Below the pieces are notes generated by a model that saw only the letters and a program-made list of their open reading frames with translations, did not search any database and was not told where the DNA came from. 64,000 nt of DNA. It comes from Stichopus chloronotus (lineage: Eukaryota; Echinodermata; Holothuroidea; Aspidochirotida; Stichopodidae). This document shows positions 39,901 through 50,601 of this stretch, one piece after another. The translations under genes were made by a program, and so were the position numbers. Every line of letters starts with the position of its first letter. The first letter of the stretch is position 1. The stretch lies in NCBI GenBank assembly GCA_021234535.1, contig CM037836.1:26650769-26714768 (forward strand). Direction: 5' to 3'.

Positions 39901-41375
39901 CTCTGTTGCCACGATGTCATAATTATATCGTAAAAGATCGTCGGATGAGGCGCGTTCAGAATAATGAGTCTTTGTGTCATCTCTGGAAACTGATGTGCGA
40001 AATACCAGCCGACTGCACCTCCCCAATCATGTCCTACAAGAATACATTTCTTGCATCCCAGCTCCTTGATTAGTGTACTTAGGTCACCTGGAAAACAAAC
40101 AAAAGAACAAGAGCCAAGGGCACTGTAGTTCCTCGCACAGATGTACAGAATATAATGTAAATTATGAGGTGAAAGGAGCATTTTGCATTATTTTGTACAA
40201 CAGCCCATATGGCCCATTTCTGACCATGAACTTTTGTCACAAAAAATCTGTAGTGAAAGAAGCATATTTCATGATTTTACAAAATGGCCCATATGGCCCA
40301 TTTCGGAATATGGACCCCAAACATGACAAACACCCACGTGGAACCACTTCCATAGCACTAATGTGACCAATCATCAACAGTGTTACATACAATCTGTAAG
40401 AGAAGAAGTATTTTGCATGATATCACAACAGCCTACTGGTACTATAGTTCCTTGTATTTAGAATATACACACTGTAAATGACATGCTGGAGTTCATAAAT
40501 ATCAAAGAAGCCATTTCAATTAATGCAATGAATGGAAGATGTTCATTCCTACAATACACAGCAATATCCCATTCATTTTACAAAGCACAAACAGCTGTGA
40601 ATCTTTCATTTCAAGACCTAAAGAAGGGGTTTTGCAAATTGCAATAAGACTTACCACATCTATACCCCTTTTAAGTACACCCAACACTGACAGAATACCC
40701 TGAAGGGAATTGCCAAGAACACCAACTGACTTATTTTCTTTCATAGTGTCTTGCACACCTTTGTAATTAAAGGCCAATTACATCAATGCACACATCAGCA
40801 CTGAAACACGAGGACGTAAACTGATCCAGCCAAAACTTGTCTGGTTTGACCACCAACAGTACTTCGAACAGCACTGCTGGTTTTTAATTTGATCATGAAA
40901 CTACTACCTCAAGCAGTCCTTCCATGATTTGCTAGAGGGGGACTGAAGGAACATAGAAGCGCCCATAGCATAAATATGGAGCAACGGAATTTCAGTAACC
41001 AAAAGTAAATTGTCCACAGCATGCATAAAAATTCTAAAGTTTCTGTCCCCTAACAAACTGAAGCCAAAATGGCCCAAACTGCTAAAGGCATTGAAAATAA
41101 CAGTGCCATGGTAAGGTACCTAACATCTAACAACACCTTCCTACCACATTTGAAGCAAATCGGAAATGGCATTGCAAAGATATTGCCGTATCAGGAATTT
41201 TATATTAAGTCCCGTCCACTCATTAATGTGCAAGATATAAACACCAAAAGCAATAGGGCACATCTACTCAAGATGATACACGTACACACCAAGTTTGAGA
41301 AAAGTTGAGCTCTCAATTGTGTTATCGTGCCACATACCTCGCGTTCCAAGGGCTGGAGTCACATACACACATACG

Positions 41376-41408
<33 letters not shown>

Positions 41409-43751
41409 GGGCGCGCGCCAACTTGACATCATAGGGTCCTTTGTAAACGCCAGGGACTAAAAAAAAAAGCGGAAGAAACAAACAAGTGGCTGAAGCTTTT
41501 ATTCAGTCGTCTGATTTACTGTTTTTCTTTGCTATCGAGGATGTCACTTTCCCTGGATTATGCACATGGGTGTGGATCCATCTCCCAGAGTGACGTGTCC
41601 ACCCCCCCCCCCGTCCCCCATGATCCACGCTCATGATTATGTATATTAATACAGTAATGCAATCAACAATATGTTCACAGGATTGTACACAAACAATGTC
41701 AATACCTTTTAATTTTGAAAATTATAGCAGCAGCTCTATGAATATCAATTTTATAGGCTTGAGGCGCTTCCGATTTCGTTTTCTTTTCGGTCTGAATATT
41801 CCATGTATATCTATAAACATGGGATAGTATGCAATCGTGTACAAGTAAACAGAATGTGAATGCATCTTACAATTGAAGCCGTGTTATAAATTCCAGTCTC
41901 AGTCGCACTTCAGCTAAATTTGTGGTAGGACGTGCATCAGCTGTGTAACAGCTAAATTGCTTGAAGAAATCCGTCGTTATCTGACAGAGCTTTAAGATCA
42001 CGGTGTAGTTTTTTTGCACAGATGTGTTTGAAAAAGCCATCGTCGTAAAAAATTATTTCCGCAATTTCGACACAGAATACTTACCGGCAACTTTCTCGAT
42101 ACGGTAATCTGAAATTCTTGGAGGTTTATCCGACCCGCCACATCCACGAGTGTCCACAGCAACGACCCTGTTAATTCGGAGATGAATATGACTAGTATAA
42201 TATCTCATCTCATAACAGACTTTGCGACGGTTGAGAGTTCATAAAATAACAAAGCATGACATTTATAGAATGAACAGAAGAATACACATATAGTTATCCA
42301 ATACAACTTTGATTGTGAGTTGCTGTGGTCATCTAAACAGTAAAAAACTATAATTGTGTGAAATTATAAAAAGTATAAAAAGCTACCTGTAGTGTTTCTG
42401 CAAAGTTAGTATTTGGTCCCGCCAACTGTACCAGCAGTCCGGATACCCGTGAACTAGCAACATTAAAGGTTTCCCAGTATCTCCAGACTCCACGTAGTGA
42501 AGATTAAAACCATCCTTCAAGAAATATGAAAGGAGAAGATCATACAGGGCTAAATTTCTCTTCATTATATGCATTTTCAGACACTTGACTGCACTGAGTT
42601 ATACCATATACATATGTATCAGTAGCAAAACCTCAAATAAGGCTTGTTGGTAGCAATCCATGTTATAAAATGCGACGCATATGCAACATGAATAAATAGT
42701 CAATATCAAATTCCGTTTATTGTGTTACTTTCAAGGTGCATGAGATGGACATCGATTAAAGAGTAGACGTTGTACATGTAGATTTATAGAAGTATCAAAT
42801 GTTTACTAATATGCGGTGATACGCACGGTGAATTAGACGACGATACTAGTGATGGCCCACCCAGTTCGATTAGGTTAGGACCGAATGGCATTGCAGCCTA
42901 TATGAACCACTTGGCATAGAACAGCTGTAGATGAGCCAGATATTTGCACGACGAATCGGTGGTGTAGACTTCTCCGGGTCGGTTACCTATGTAACCATGA
43001 TTGCCTTACATACTGATTTTGGCTTCAAGTGTCATAAACCCTGGCAAATTTAGTGCATGTATAACTTCAAATTAGACCTTAAGGGCCAGTGCTCGAGCCC
43101 GAAGAATGAGAGTGGTGTCCGCCTCAATTTTCCGGAGGATCTCTAAAAACCTGGTGCTTCTTGCAAAGAACTCTATTGTCTATGGCATATTTTCTAGCTT
43201 ATCCACACTTTTGAATCACGAAGCCATAAATATTCAATTGCAAGAGAGTATCCTGCTTAAAAAAGGAAGTGCTTCATAGTTACTTAACGAACACCACCTT
43301 TTTTTTTCAGGTGGGTGGCTCCTTAGTCAAGTTTAGAAACTAATGTAATTAGAAGGAAATTTTGGTTGATGTTTATAGATTAACTCAAGATTTGGTTCGT
43401 TCTTGCTCCTCACATAATTATGTAGCTATAAGTTCTGTTTTTTAACAATACTTTTTCCTTCAACTGTGATGGAAATCGATTCATTGACTCATTTAAGTTG
43501 AATAAAATTTCAAGATGACGATATCTTCCATAATAAAATTGCTAACTTACATCGGTCCTCAGAAACTTGTGTGTACCTAACTTTGGGTTATCAAAAAAGG
43601 CCGGTCTTTCGATTCTGCTCTTTTCGTTGAAGAATTTCTTCGGTCCGTATTTGATCGCTTGGCGTACCATGTAGATCAGAAACAACGCGGTTCCCACGAA
43701 GACGTGAGACCAGTACAAGCAAAAGAATTTTATCGAATTTATCAGTGCCAT
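36917..43751 (-). CDS. Epoxide hydrolase, EPHX3/EPHX4-like, gene B, six exons, 337 residues
   Basis: Exons (minus strand): 43751-43551, 42514-42387, 42167-42085, 40087-39889, 39052-38898, 37164-36917. Lengths and intron phases equal those of gene A, and the joined frame is open. It has the same anchored alpha/beta-hydrolase layout: N-terminal membrane segment, HGYP at 89-92, nucleophile Asp158 in GHDWGG, a Tyr before FFFQIPWLPE, NYYR at 263-266, Asp290 and His318 in DAGHW. Exon 1 is the most diverged of the three (16 of 67 residues differ from A), while exon 6 differs from A at only 2 residues. Introns hold an 82-bp repeat, a CA microsatellite and a Kolobok-like MITE 41 bp from the exon 5 donor. 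It presumably hydrates epoxides in a membrane; the substrate is unknown. Confidence 0.9.
38258..38856. mobile_element. 599-bp Kolobok-like MITE in intron 5 of gene B
   Basis: Bounded by TTAA on both sides (38254-38257 and 38857-38860). The terminal inverted repeats begin AGGGGAAATCAG and match over about 17 bp with one mismatch. The AGGG end with TTAA targeting is typical of Kolobok. Gene A has the matching intron sequence without the insert near 25563-25590, giving an empty site. No coding sequence. Confidence 0.85.
40172..40440. repeat. Short tandem repeat, period about 82 bp, in intron 3 of gene B
   Basis: GCCCATATGGCCCATTTC occurs at about 40204 and 40286, each preceded by a GTGAAAG(G/A)AGCAT box. 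A third, partial GAAGTATTTTGCATGAT box lies near 40407. Intronic and non-coding. Confidence 0.55.
41360..41418. repeat. CA microsatellite followed by CG alternation
   Basis: ACATACACAC units pass into a pure (AC)n run and end in GGGCGCGCGCC. It lies in intron 3 of gene B. Alternating purine-pyrimidine DNA of this kind can be length-polymorphic. Confidence 0.9.
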
Positions 43752-43860
43752 TCTTGTATGTCTGAGTTCACTTTACTTCTTAAATCTTGACTGGATGCTG
43801 TTGACAATCACCAACTCTGAGAAGAGAAAAAGTAAGTAAATTATTTAGTTGTACTTAAAA
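43752..43860 (-). promoter_or_regulatory. Conserved proximal upstream block of gene B
   Basis: Aligns with the block before genes A and C, including TCTTGACTGGATGC and GTTGACAATCACC. The nature is the same as for gene A: 5' UTR or promoter, undecided. Confidence 0.45.
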
Positions 43861-46800
43861 AGTCTACCTATCACTAACTTGTGGATATGACTTGTCTAAT
43901 AAAGTCTCTTTTCTCGTCATCACCACCGTATCTGCACTGATGAAATTGGAGGTGGCGCTGGAGGGAGGGGTGGTGGGTTTCAAATGGCTTAGAAACAGAT
44001 ATTGATTATGGAATATAGACTGAGACAATTCTGAATAATTATAAGTGTCGTTCCAAAATAAGTTGCGCATACATTTGAGACCATTTACTGTTTAATTAGA
44101 GCTTTAGATATGATGGAATTAATGACCGATCACAGTCATGGGTAGGGACATTGCACACAGTTTTGGAAATTGTTGCTCATAAAAGGTAAACCAGATGGAA
44201 ACTGGTACATCTTCATGCTTAGATTTGAACGGAGTTCCTATATCTTAAGTGATGATTTTATCTTTGTTTTTCATCTTGCTCGGTGAAATAAAGTAGACCT
44301 TATCTGGGGTGATCTGGCCAGATTTTCAGCAGATGCTGGGGTTGACCCGAACCCCCCCCCCAAGGCCAAGGATTATCCGAGATAAGGCGCCACCATCGGT
44401 TAACCCAAAGAATTTAAGAAATATTTGACTTTACAAGCCCCCGACTGCTTCCCCTGGTGTCCTAAGATGTCATTTATCCAGCCTTGAAATAAGGGCCTTT
44501 CATGTCATCTTTGTCTCTGTTCTGGAAATTAGCATTTGTCATTCTGTAGTGAATTTTTGCTGCATATCCATCTGTCCATCGGTACATCTGCCCATCTGTC
44601 CATCTATCGATCTATCCATCTAAAAACAGAGCCTGGTCACCCTGCCACTACCGTGGGGGTAGGGAAGGCACGCGTTGGGATGGGCACGTACGCGCGCAAT
44701 GTAGTAAGTATATACATATGCATGTATTAGAGAGGGCGCGAGTGCGCGAAAAAAGAGGGTCTTATGGCTAGGTAACATACATTTTATAAGCACCAACTTT
44801 CCAATCTTAGAAAATGAACCTCTCAACTCAACCCTACCGAAATTTACTGCTTAAACGCAATATCTGATGGTTATACAACAATAAGCCAACAAAATCGCTT
44901 ACACTTCGTATACTGTTAGTCCAAAATCGTCAAGTTTAGATCTAAGATGCATACACAAGTTGTTGTAGACAATGGGCAACTCGTCCTACCAAAAAACTTT
45001 TACCGTCAAAATCGTGCACATATAAACCTGTAAATGATTGGAATCATCAGTTGCTGATCCATCAACTAGGGGTACAGAAGTTTTCTCCGCCATTCCGTCA
45101 TATCTTTCTGTGGTACCGTATGATTTAATCCACGAAAAATATGCGAAGAGCTACAACTATCAGTAGCAAATGTTTTATCCATCAGTTGATTGTGTGAAAA
45201 TTTTGAAGTATAAATATTGAACATTACGCACTTAAAATTTTATGAATATTAATATATGGTTTCTTATACATAATTTATGATTTTCCTTTTGCATAATATG
45301 CTTGATGATGGCATTCACAGTGGTTCAAAACCACTAAAGTTATTGCTTGTATATGGGCAGTGGATACTTGTGGGCTATGTAGATTCTGACATGATTACCA
45401 CTTATTAGGTCTTTCCCATGCTATGTAAACAAATCACTTATAAATCTAATAAATTTGATGCTAATCATAAGCCTACCTCCTTCAAAGTAGGCTATTATGA
45501 ACAAAGAGGAAACTTACCCTCAAATAATACTCAATGTCTTGCAGGGCATCCAGCTCCCTGCTTCAGTTACACTTCGTTGGGATTACTGCATCCAAAAATG
45601 ACCACACTTGGAACAGTGCATTGCATGTGATGTTTACTATATGTCTGTTACAATAATAACTCATAATATTATTGCAATGATCTTGTCTGGACTGTGTCCT
45701 CACAGCCGGGTGCAGAGTCCAGAGTTCATGGCTTGGAGAAAAGCAGGCCGATTGTCTGATTAAAGCTACAAGCTTATAAGTCTAGAGCAATTAGAAGCCA
45801 GAGGTGTAAGGAATTATGGTACCCTTCGTTGATTACTTGGTATGCTCACTGAGGTAAAAGTTTATGAACTTGATTTTAAACTGGGATTGTTGCGATCGTT
45901 AGTATAATGTGTGTGATACAACATGACAGATTTCTCTCCTTGAGCTTAGAGTGGGCAGAAGGAGTTATGAACTGACCACAAAATCAACTTAATCTCAGCT
46001 TTGTAGTGTACGCACTCAAGTGAGTAGCAAGGACAGGAAGCTGTTGTTTAGGTGGTTTGCACCTCCAGGGTCCTCTGTCCTTTGTATCTTTCTCGACAAT
46101 ACCATCAGGCTTATACGGGAAGTAAACACAATAAGGTAGTTATCGTCTGCTACACTTTCTTCGGAAAGGGTAACTATTTGCACTGCCATAACATTTGCCA
46201 GTCGACAGAGGGAAAAAATAATTATTATTTCAAGGTGTGGCTCGGTGTGGGGTATCACAGTATAACACTTCGGTTGTACGTCAAAATATTAAAAGAATAT
46301 ACATCTGGCAATTTCAGGAAACCTGGAAACCGTATTTTGAGAAAAGGCACTGCCCTCATCGAGGGCGTTCAATTGACATATGACAAAGATGATCCCGTCA
46401 CTTTGAACTTTTCCGTACGAACACCGACTATACTCACTGATGGAAACATGACACACTCGGGACAATATCACTTTTTTCCTTAGAAATTTTATTGATTTAG
46501 ATATCCATTCCTTTATCGACATCGAACATTTTTCAACAACAAGGGGCCGTCCTTAGAAAATCAAACCCAAACACTCTAGACTTGACTGTTACAAGAATTC
46601 TCTGTTGTGAGATGCTGAAAACCATCATGGAATAATATTTCGGAGGCTGCAGTCTCAGCAACCACCATCACTGGATTTTAAACCTGCATCGGCCAGCACA
46701 GCAGCCGATCTTCAAGAGCGCAAACTTGCTAGTCGCTACGAGGTTATATGCCATATAGCATAACCTCAACAGGCGAATGCCTCAGGAACTCCTCCCGTAG

Positions 46801-46892
46801 TTTTCAAAAAAAAAAATGGGCTACTGCTCCTTCAGCTCATTTGCATGCGATCTTTCTCTAAGGTAGAGGTTAATGTATTTCATTTACTTTAA
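43861..46892. other. Intergenic DNA upstream of gene B
   Basis: Contains a further upstream stretch shared with gene A (about 43861-44050), a poly-C tract near 44350, the tetranucleotide array at 44567-44622 and the distal duplicated block (44470-46120). A plus-strand frame of 143 codons at 46052-46483 begins inside duplicated non-coding DNA and is not supported as a gene. Confidence 0.45.
44567..44622. repeat. Imperfect CCATCTRT microsatellite
   Basis: Repeated TCCATCTGTCCATC and CTATCGATCTATCC units. Simple-sequence array, no coding role. Confidence 0.85.
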
Positions 46893-47141
46893 AGACAAAA
46901 ACTCATCACCCCAGACAGTTTCAATTCTCCCAACCACCTACCTCTAGTCCCTCCCTCAGCCTGTCTTAAATTCCTCCACATGTGTAATCAAAACAATGGA
47001 TCCCTGTGTACACTGTGTAATACGAGCTACTCTGCATCTTATGAATTTGCTGTCAATCTAAGAGTACCGTAACTTAGAACCAGTTGAGAATTTTGCTTTC
47101 CGGGAGGTAAAAATATAGCTTAGGGTGATGCAATACAGCCT
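46893..47141. mobile_element. TTAA-flanked MITE, copy 3
   Basis: 249 bp with TTAA at 46889-46892 and 47142-47145. Inverse orientation to copies 1 and 2. The ends are AGACAAAAACTCATCACCCC and, inverted, AGGCTGTATTGCATCACCC. It is highly similar to copy 2, so both probably derive from recent activity of one family. Confidence 0.78.
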
Positions 47142-47145
47142 TTAA

Positions 47146-48466
47146 TGAAACAATTTCAGTGGAACAGTTTCAAGTTGCCTGAAGTGTTGCTCCCTGAATG
47201 AAATTGACTTGGAACCTCCGAATGAAGGAAAGAAATACTTTTGAGCCAAGTGCACGGCATATGTTTACTTATTTGGCAGGTCTAAAGTATTAGCAGTTCT
47301 ACATTCATTTAAATAACAGCTCCCTGGTCAGAGTAAGTAAGGATTACGTTCTACTGCTAGGCAGGTACTGGACTGAAGCAGGGTGCGAAGGGCAAGAAAG
47401 AGGCCGCCACAGAACGTTTAAACATGGAGCTCCATAGTTGAAGTTACTGACCATAATAATCGTCAATTACACTTTCCTGAGTTGTTCATGCCAGGTGCTG
47501 AAAGAGCTGAATGGGCATTTGCACAGCACGAAGAGAGGAGTAAGTGGGTGGGGGGGGGGCAATGGCAAACAAGTACCTTGCTAAGAGTCGACCCAGCCTG
47601 GGGTCAGAGATAAACGTGCATGTCAAGAGGGAGATCTTTAATAAAGTGGTGTAACCAGCCTTTGTCAAGGATTTTAGGGACTGAATGGAGAGAGGATTGA
47701 AGAGGGGGATAGGAAAGCAGTAATGACGCTCTGTACTTCAGTCAACATCATCAAGAACTTTGTCACCTACGTTACCTTTTTTTTGGTTTCAGATTAAACT
47801 ATTTTACTTATAATGTCGTTGATATAGGTCTGTGACAATAAAGGTTTGGTCACTACAAAAGCGGAAAGGAGATGAGTTCTTCATCATTGACATATCATTA
47901 ATGGTTCGATTAAATATCTTTAAAAAGCATGGTATTCATTGACCCGAAAGCACATGACATTCTAGAATGAAATACGGTAAACAAAAACCAGATTAGTGTG
48001 GTGGTAACCTCATCTTCGACGTGGATGTTTAAAGCTGAAATACTGCGACTACTACATTGGATAGTCTGAGTTCCCACCATGTCAGATTTATATTTCCAAC
48101 AAGGTTAGTATTGTTTTGACGTCGGTTTGTGCTCAAAATAGAATGTTCTTTAAGTAGGCCTAGTGCTGTGAAATTAAGCCATCTTTATAATCAAATGTTT
48201 TTAAAAGGATGAACCGCAGAAAACTGTATCTCCTCCACTCTTCGTTGGTTTGCATTGTAGGGGATAATTAAAACCATTTCTCAGCAGTTAGCTTTGCTTT
48301 TGCTTAAAGTCAACGGCGGCTAAATTATTTTTTCACAAACTTCATTACATTTTGTAACACCTGCTGAGTATTACTCATTTGCTGATGGTTAATGGTCAAA
48401 CTAAGGGCTTCTGAACATCTTACACACAACTAAGGCATCAATGATAGCCACTTATCACACTCTTTT
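47146..48466. other. Intergenic DNA between MITE copy 3 and the retrotransposon
   Basis: About 47940-48140 resembles 23090-23310, the downstream flank of gene A, and marks the start of unit C. No gene is supported. A poly-G run lies near 47550. Confidence 0.4.
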
Positions 48467-50442
48467 ATGACACTTTTTTGTCATACGTTGTTAACCATTG
48501 GTCCTGCTACCCAGGCAGGGATTCCCCCCTCACACTGTAGCTATAAGTCCTATCTGTCCCATCGGGTTGTCGACTCTCTATTCATTAGTCCAGCATCATG
48601 CGAGGAGGTGTTAAATATAATATTTTCTCTTAAAAATTCTGCCGCTGGTTTTGATGGAATTTCCTCTACGATCCTCAAATATGTGGCTCATTCCCTGTGC
48701 ACCCCACTAACCTACCTTTTTAATCTTTCGTTAGAGAAGGGTATTGTTCCTAGTCCTCTCAAAATTGCACGTGTTGTTCCTGTTTTTAAATCTGGTGATA
48801 AAGATTCGGTTAATAATTACAGACCTATTTCAATTTTACCATGTCTCTCCAAAGTACTCGAAAAACTTATGTTTACTCGATTATATTCTTTTTTTGTAAA
48901 GCAAAATCAATTGTATGACTACCAATTTGGGTTCCTTCCTGGGCGTTCGACTTCGCATGCTATTTTACACTTCAGTAATAAAGTAACAGATGCCTTCGAA
49001 AAAAAATCAGTATGCATCAGGCATTTTCTTGGACCTGTCTAAGGCTTTTGATACATTGGACCATAAAATCTTACTCAGTAAACTTGAACATTACGGTATT
49101 AGGGGTACAGCACTGGATTGGTTTAAAAGTTATGTTACTGATCGTTACCAATATGTTGGCATTAACAATGTTAATTCTATACGTAAGCGTATTACTTGTG
49201 GTGTTCCTCAGGGATCTATTCTAGGTCCTTTGTTGTTTATTATTTATATCAATGATCTCCACAGGGCTAGTAATAAATTGCATGTAATTTCTTATTATGA
49301 CGATACCAACCTTTTTTATTCCAGTAATGACCTCAGTTGTCTACTAAATGTAATACAATATGAATTTATCTACGTTCACAACTGGTTTTGTGCAAACAAG
49401 CTATCTCTCAATGTAAAGAAAACTAATTTTGTTATTTTTACCTCACCTTCTAAGCAACTTAATCAGAGTGTAAACAACATACAACTTTGTGGTACTAACA
49501 TACAGGGTTCAAATGTTACTAAGTTTCTTGGTGTGTTTGTTGATTCTCATCTCACCTGGACTGCTCATATCCAGTATGTTAGTACGAAAGTTTCAAAAGG
49601 TGTGGGGATACTAAACAGATTTCGACAACTTCTTCCTAGGAAAATTTTGGTATCCCTGTATAATACCCTTATACGCCCTTATCTCACTTATTGTAATATC
49701 ATTTGGGGGAGCACGTATGCTACCAGAATTAAACCTCTCTTTATTTTGCAGAAAAGGACTATTAGATGTATATGCAACGTAGACTATCGTCATCATACTG
49801 CACCTCTTTTCGCTAGTCTTAACCTTCTTAATATTTGTGATTTAAATCGGTATCTTATCGGGTTGTTTATTTTTGACTGGCTACATAACAGAACCCCGTC
49901 AATATTTCGTGCTCATTTTCAGTTTCGTGATAGCAATTACCCTTATCCTAGTCGTACTTCAAATCAGTTTATCACTCCCCTTTGTAGGCTTAGGTCATCT
50001 CAATTTGGTATTCGATTTGTAGGTGCAAAACTTTGGAATTCTCTCCCCTTGGAAGTTACAAACTGTAAAACACCATATGCATTTAAAAAGCAGCTTAAAG
50101 TTCATTTCATTGCAAGTTACCTTTGAACTACCGTCTTTTTTGCATTTCTGTTCTCTATTCTTGTTGTTTTTTTGTGCTTTTCTTTTGTTTTGTATTTTCT
50201 GTCTGTCTTTAAGGGGTGTCAACACCCACAAACTCCCAGGAGCTTTCAGTTGCCACTCCTCAGTCTCTTACCTTTTTTTTGTTAAGTAAAGTAATTATTT
50301 TATGAAGTGTCTAAGCATGATGCCCTTATATACTGTATTTTCGTTACTTTTTCCCCTCTCAGAATATTGTTATATCTTATATTATAGTAAGAGATTGGAA
50401 TAAAGTCATACTGAACTGAAAACTGAACTGAACTGAACTGAA
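48467..50442 (+). mobile_element. 5'-truncated non-LTR retrotransposon, Jockey/CR1-like, one frameshift
   Basis: Two overlapping frames (48467-49042 and 48990-50126) make up one reverse transcriptase. Motifs in order: GFDGIS, a YRPISILPCLSKVLEK block, FGFLPGRST, then FLDLSKAFDTLDH, GVPQGSILGPLLFIIYIND, and YYDD near 49295, followed by thumb and C-terminal sequence with an LWNSLP motif. The frame breaks in an eight-A run at 48999-49006, consistent with one inserted A. The endonuclease domain is absent, so the copy is 5'-truncated and dead. The 3' end has AATAAA at about 50399 and a short ACTGA-repeat tail to 50442, in place of poly(A). The catalytic motif reads YYDD where relatives have YADD or FADD. 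No clear target duplication was found. Confidence 0.88.
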
Positions 50443-50601
50443 CCACACATTCCCTGCTCATTAAAAGCTATCATTGTCATATTTTCAGGGGTAACCGTAG
50501 GAAAATAAACACGACTAATTAGCCTAATTAGAAGTATTTGAATGCAGTGGTTTCCTTCAAATTATTCACAAAATAAATTGCATCAACTTCAATGAGTCCC
50601 T

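Larger units (their letters stand above)
36210..46120. repeat. Segmental duplication unit B (hydrolase gene B with flanks)
   Basis: Same order of blocks as unit A: downstream flank with CGTTTGGTTGCTTCAG near 36217, gene B, the proximal block and the distal block. It carries the 599-bp MITE in intron 5 that units A and C lack. Confidence 0.65.

Noticed and set aside
46052..46483. 143-codon plus-strand open frame upstream of gene B
   Set aside because: Its first third overlaps duplicated non-coding DNA that is not open in unit A, no domain was recognised, and there is no convincing splice or UTR context.
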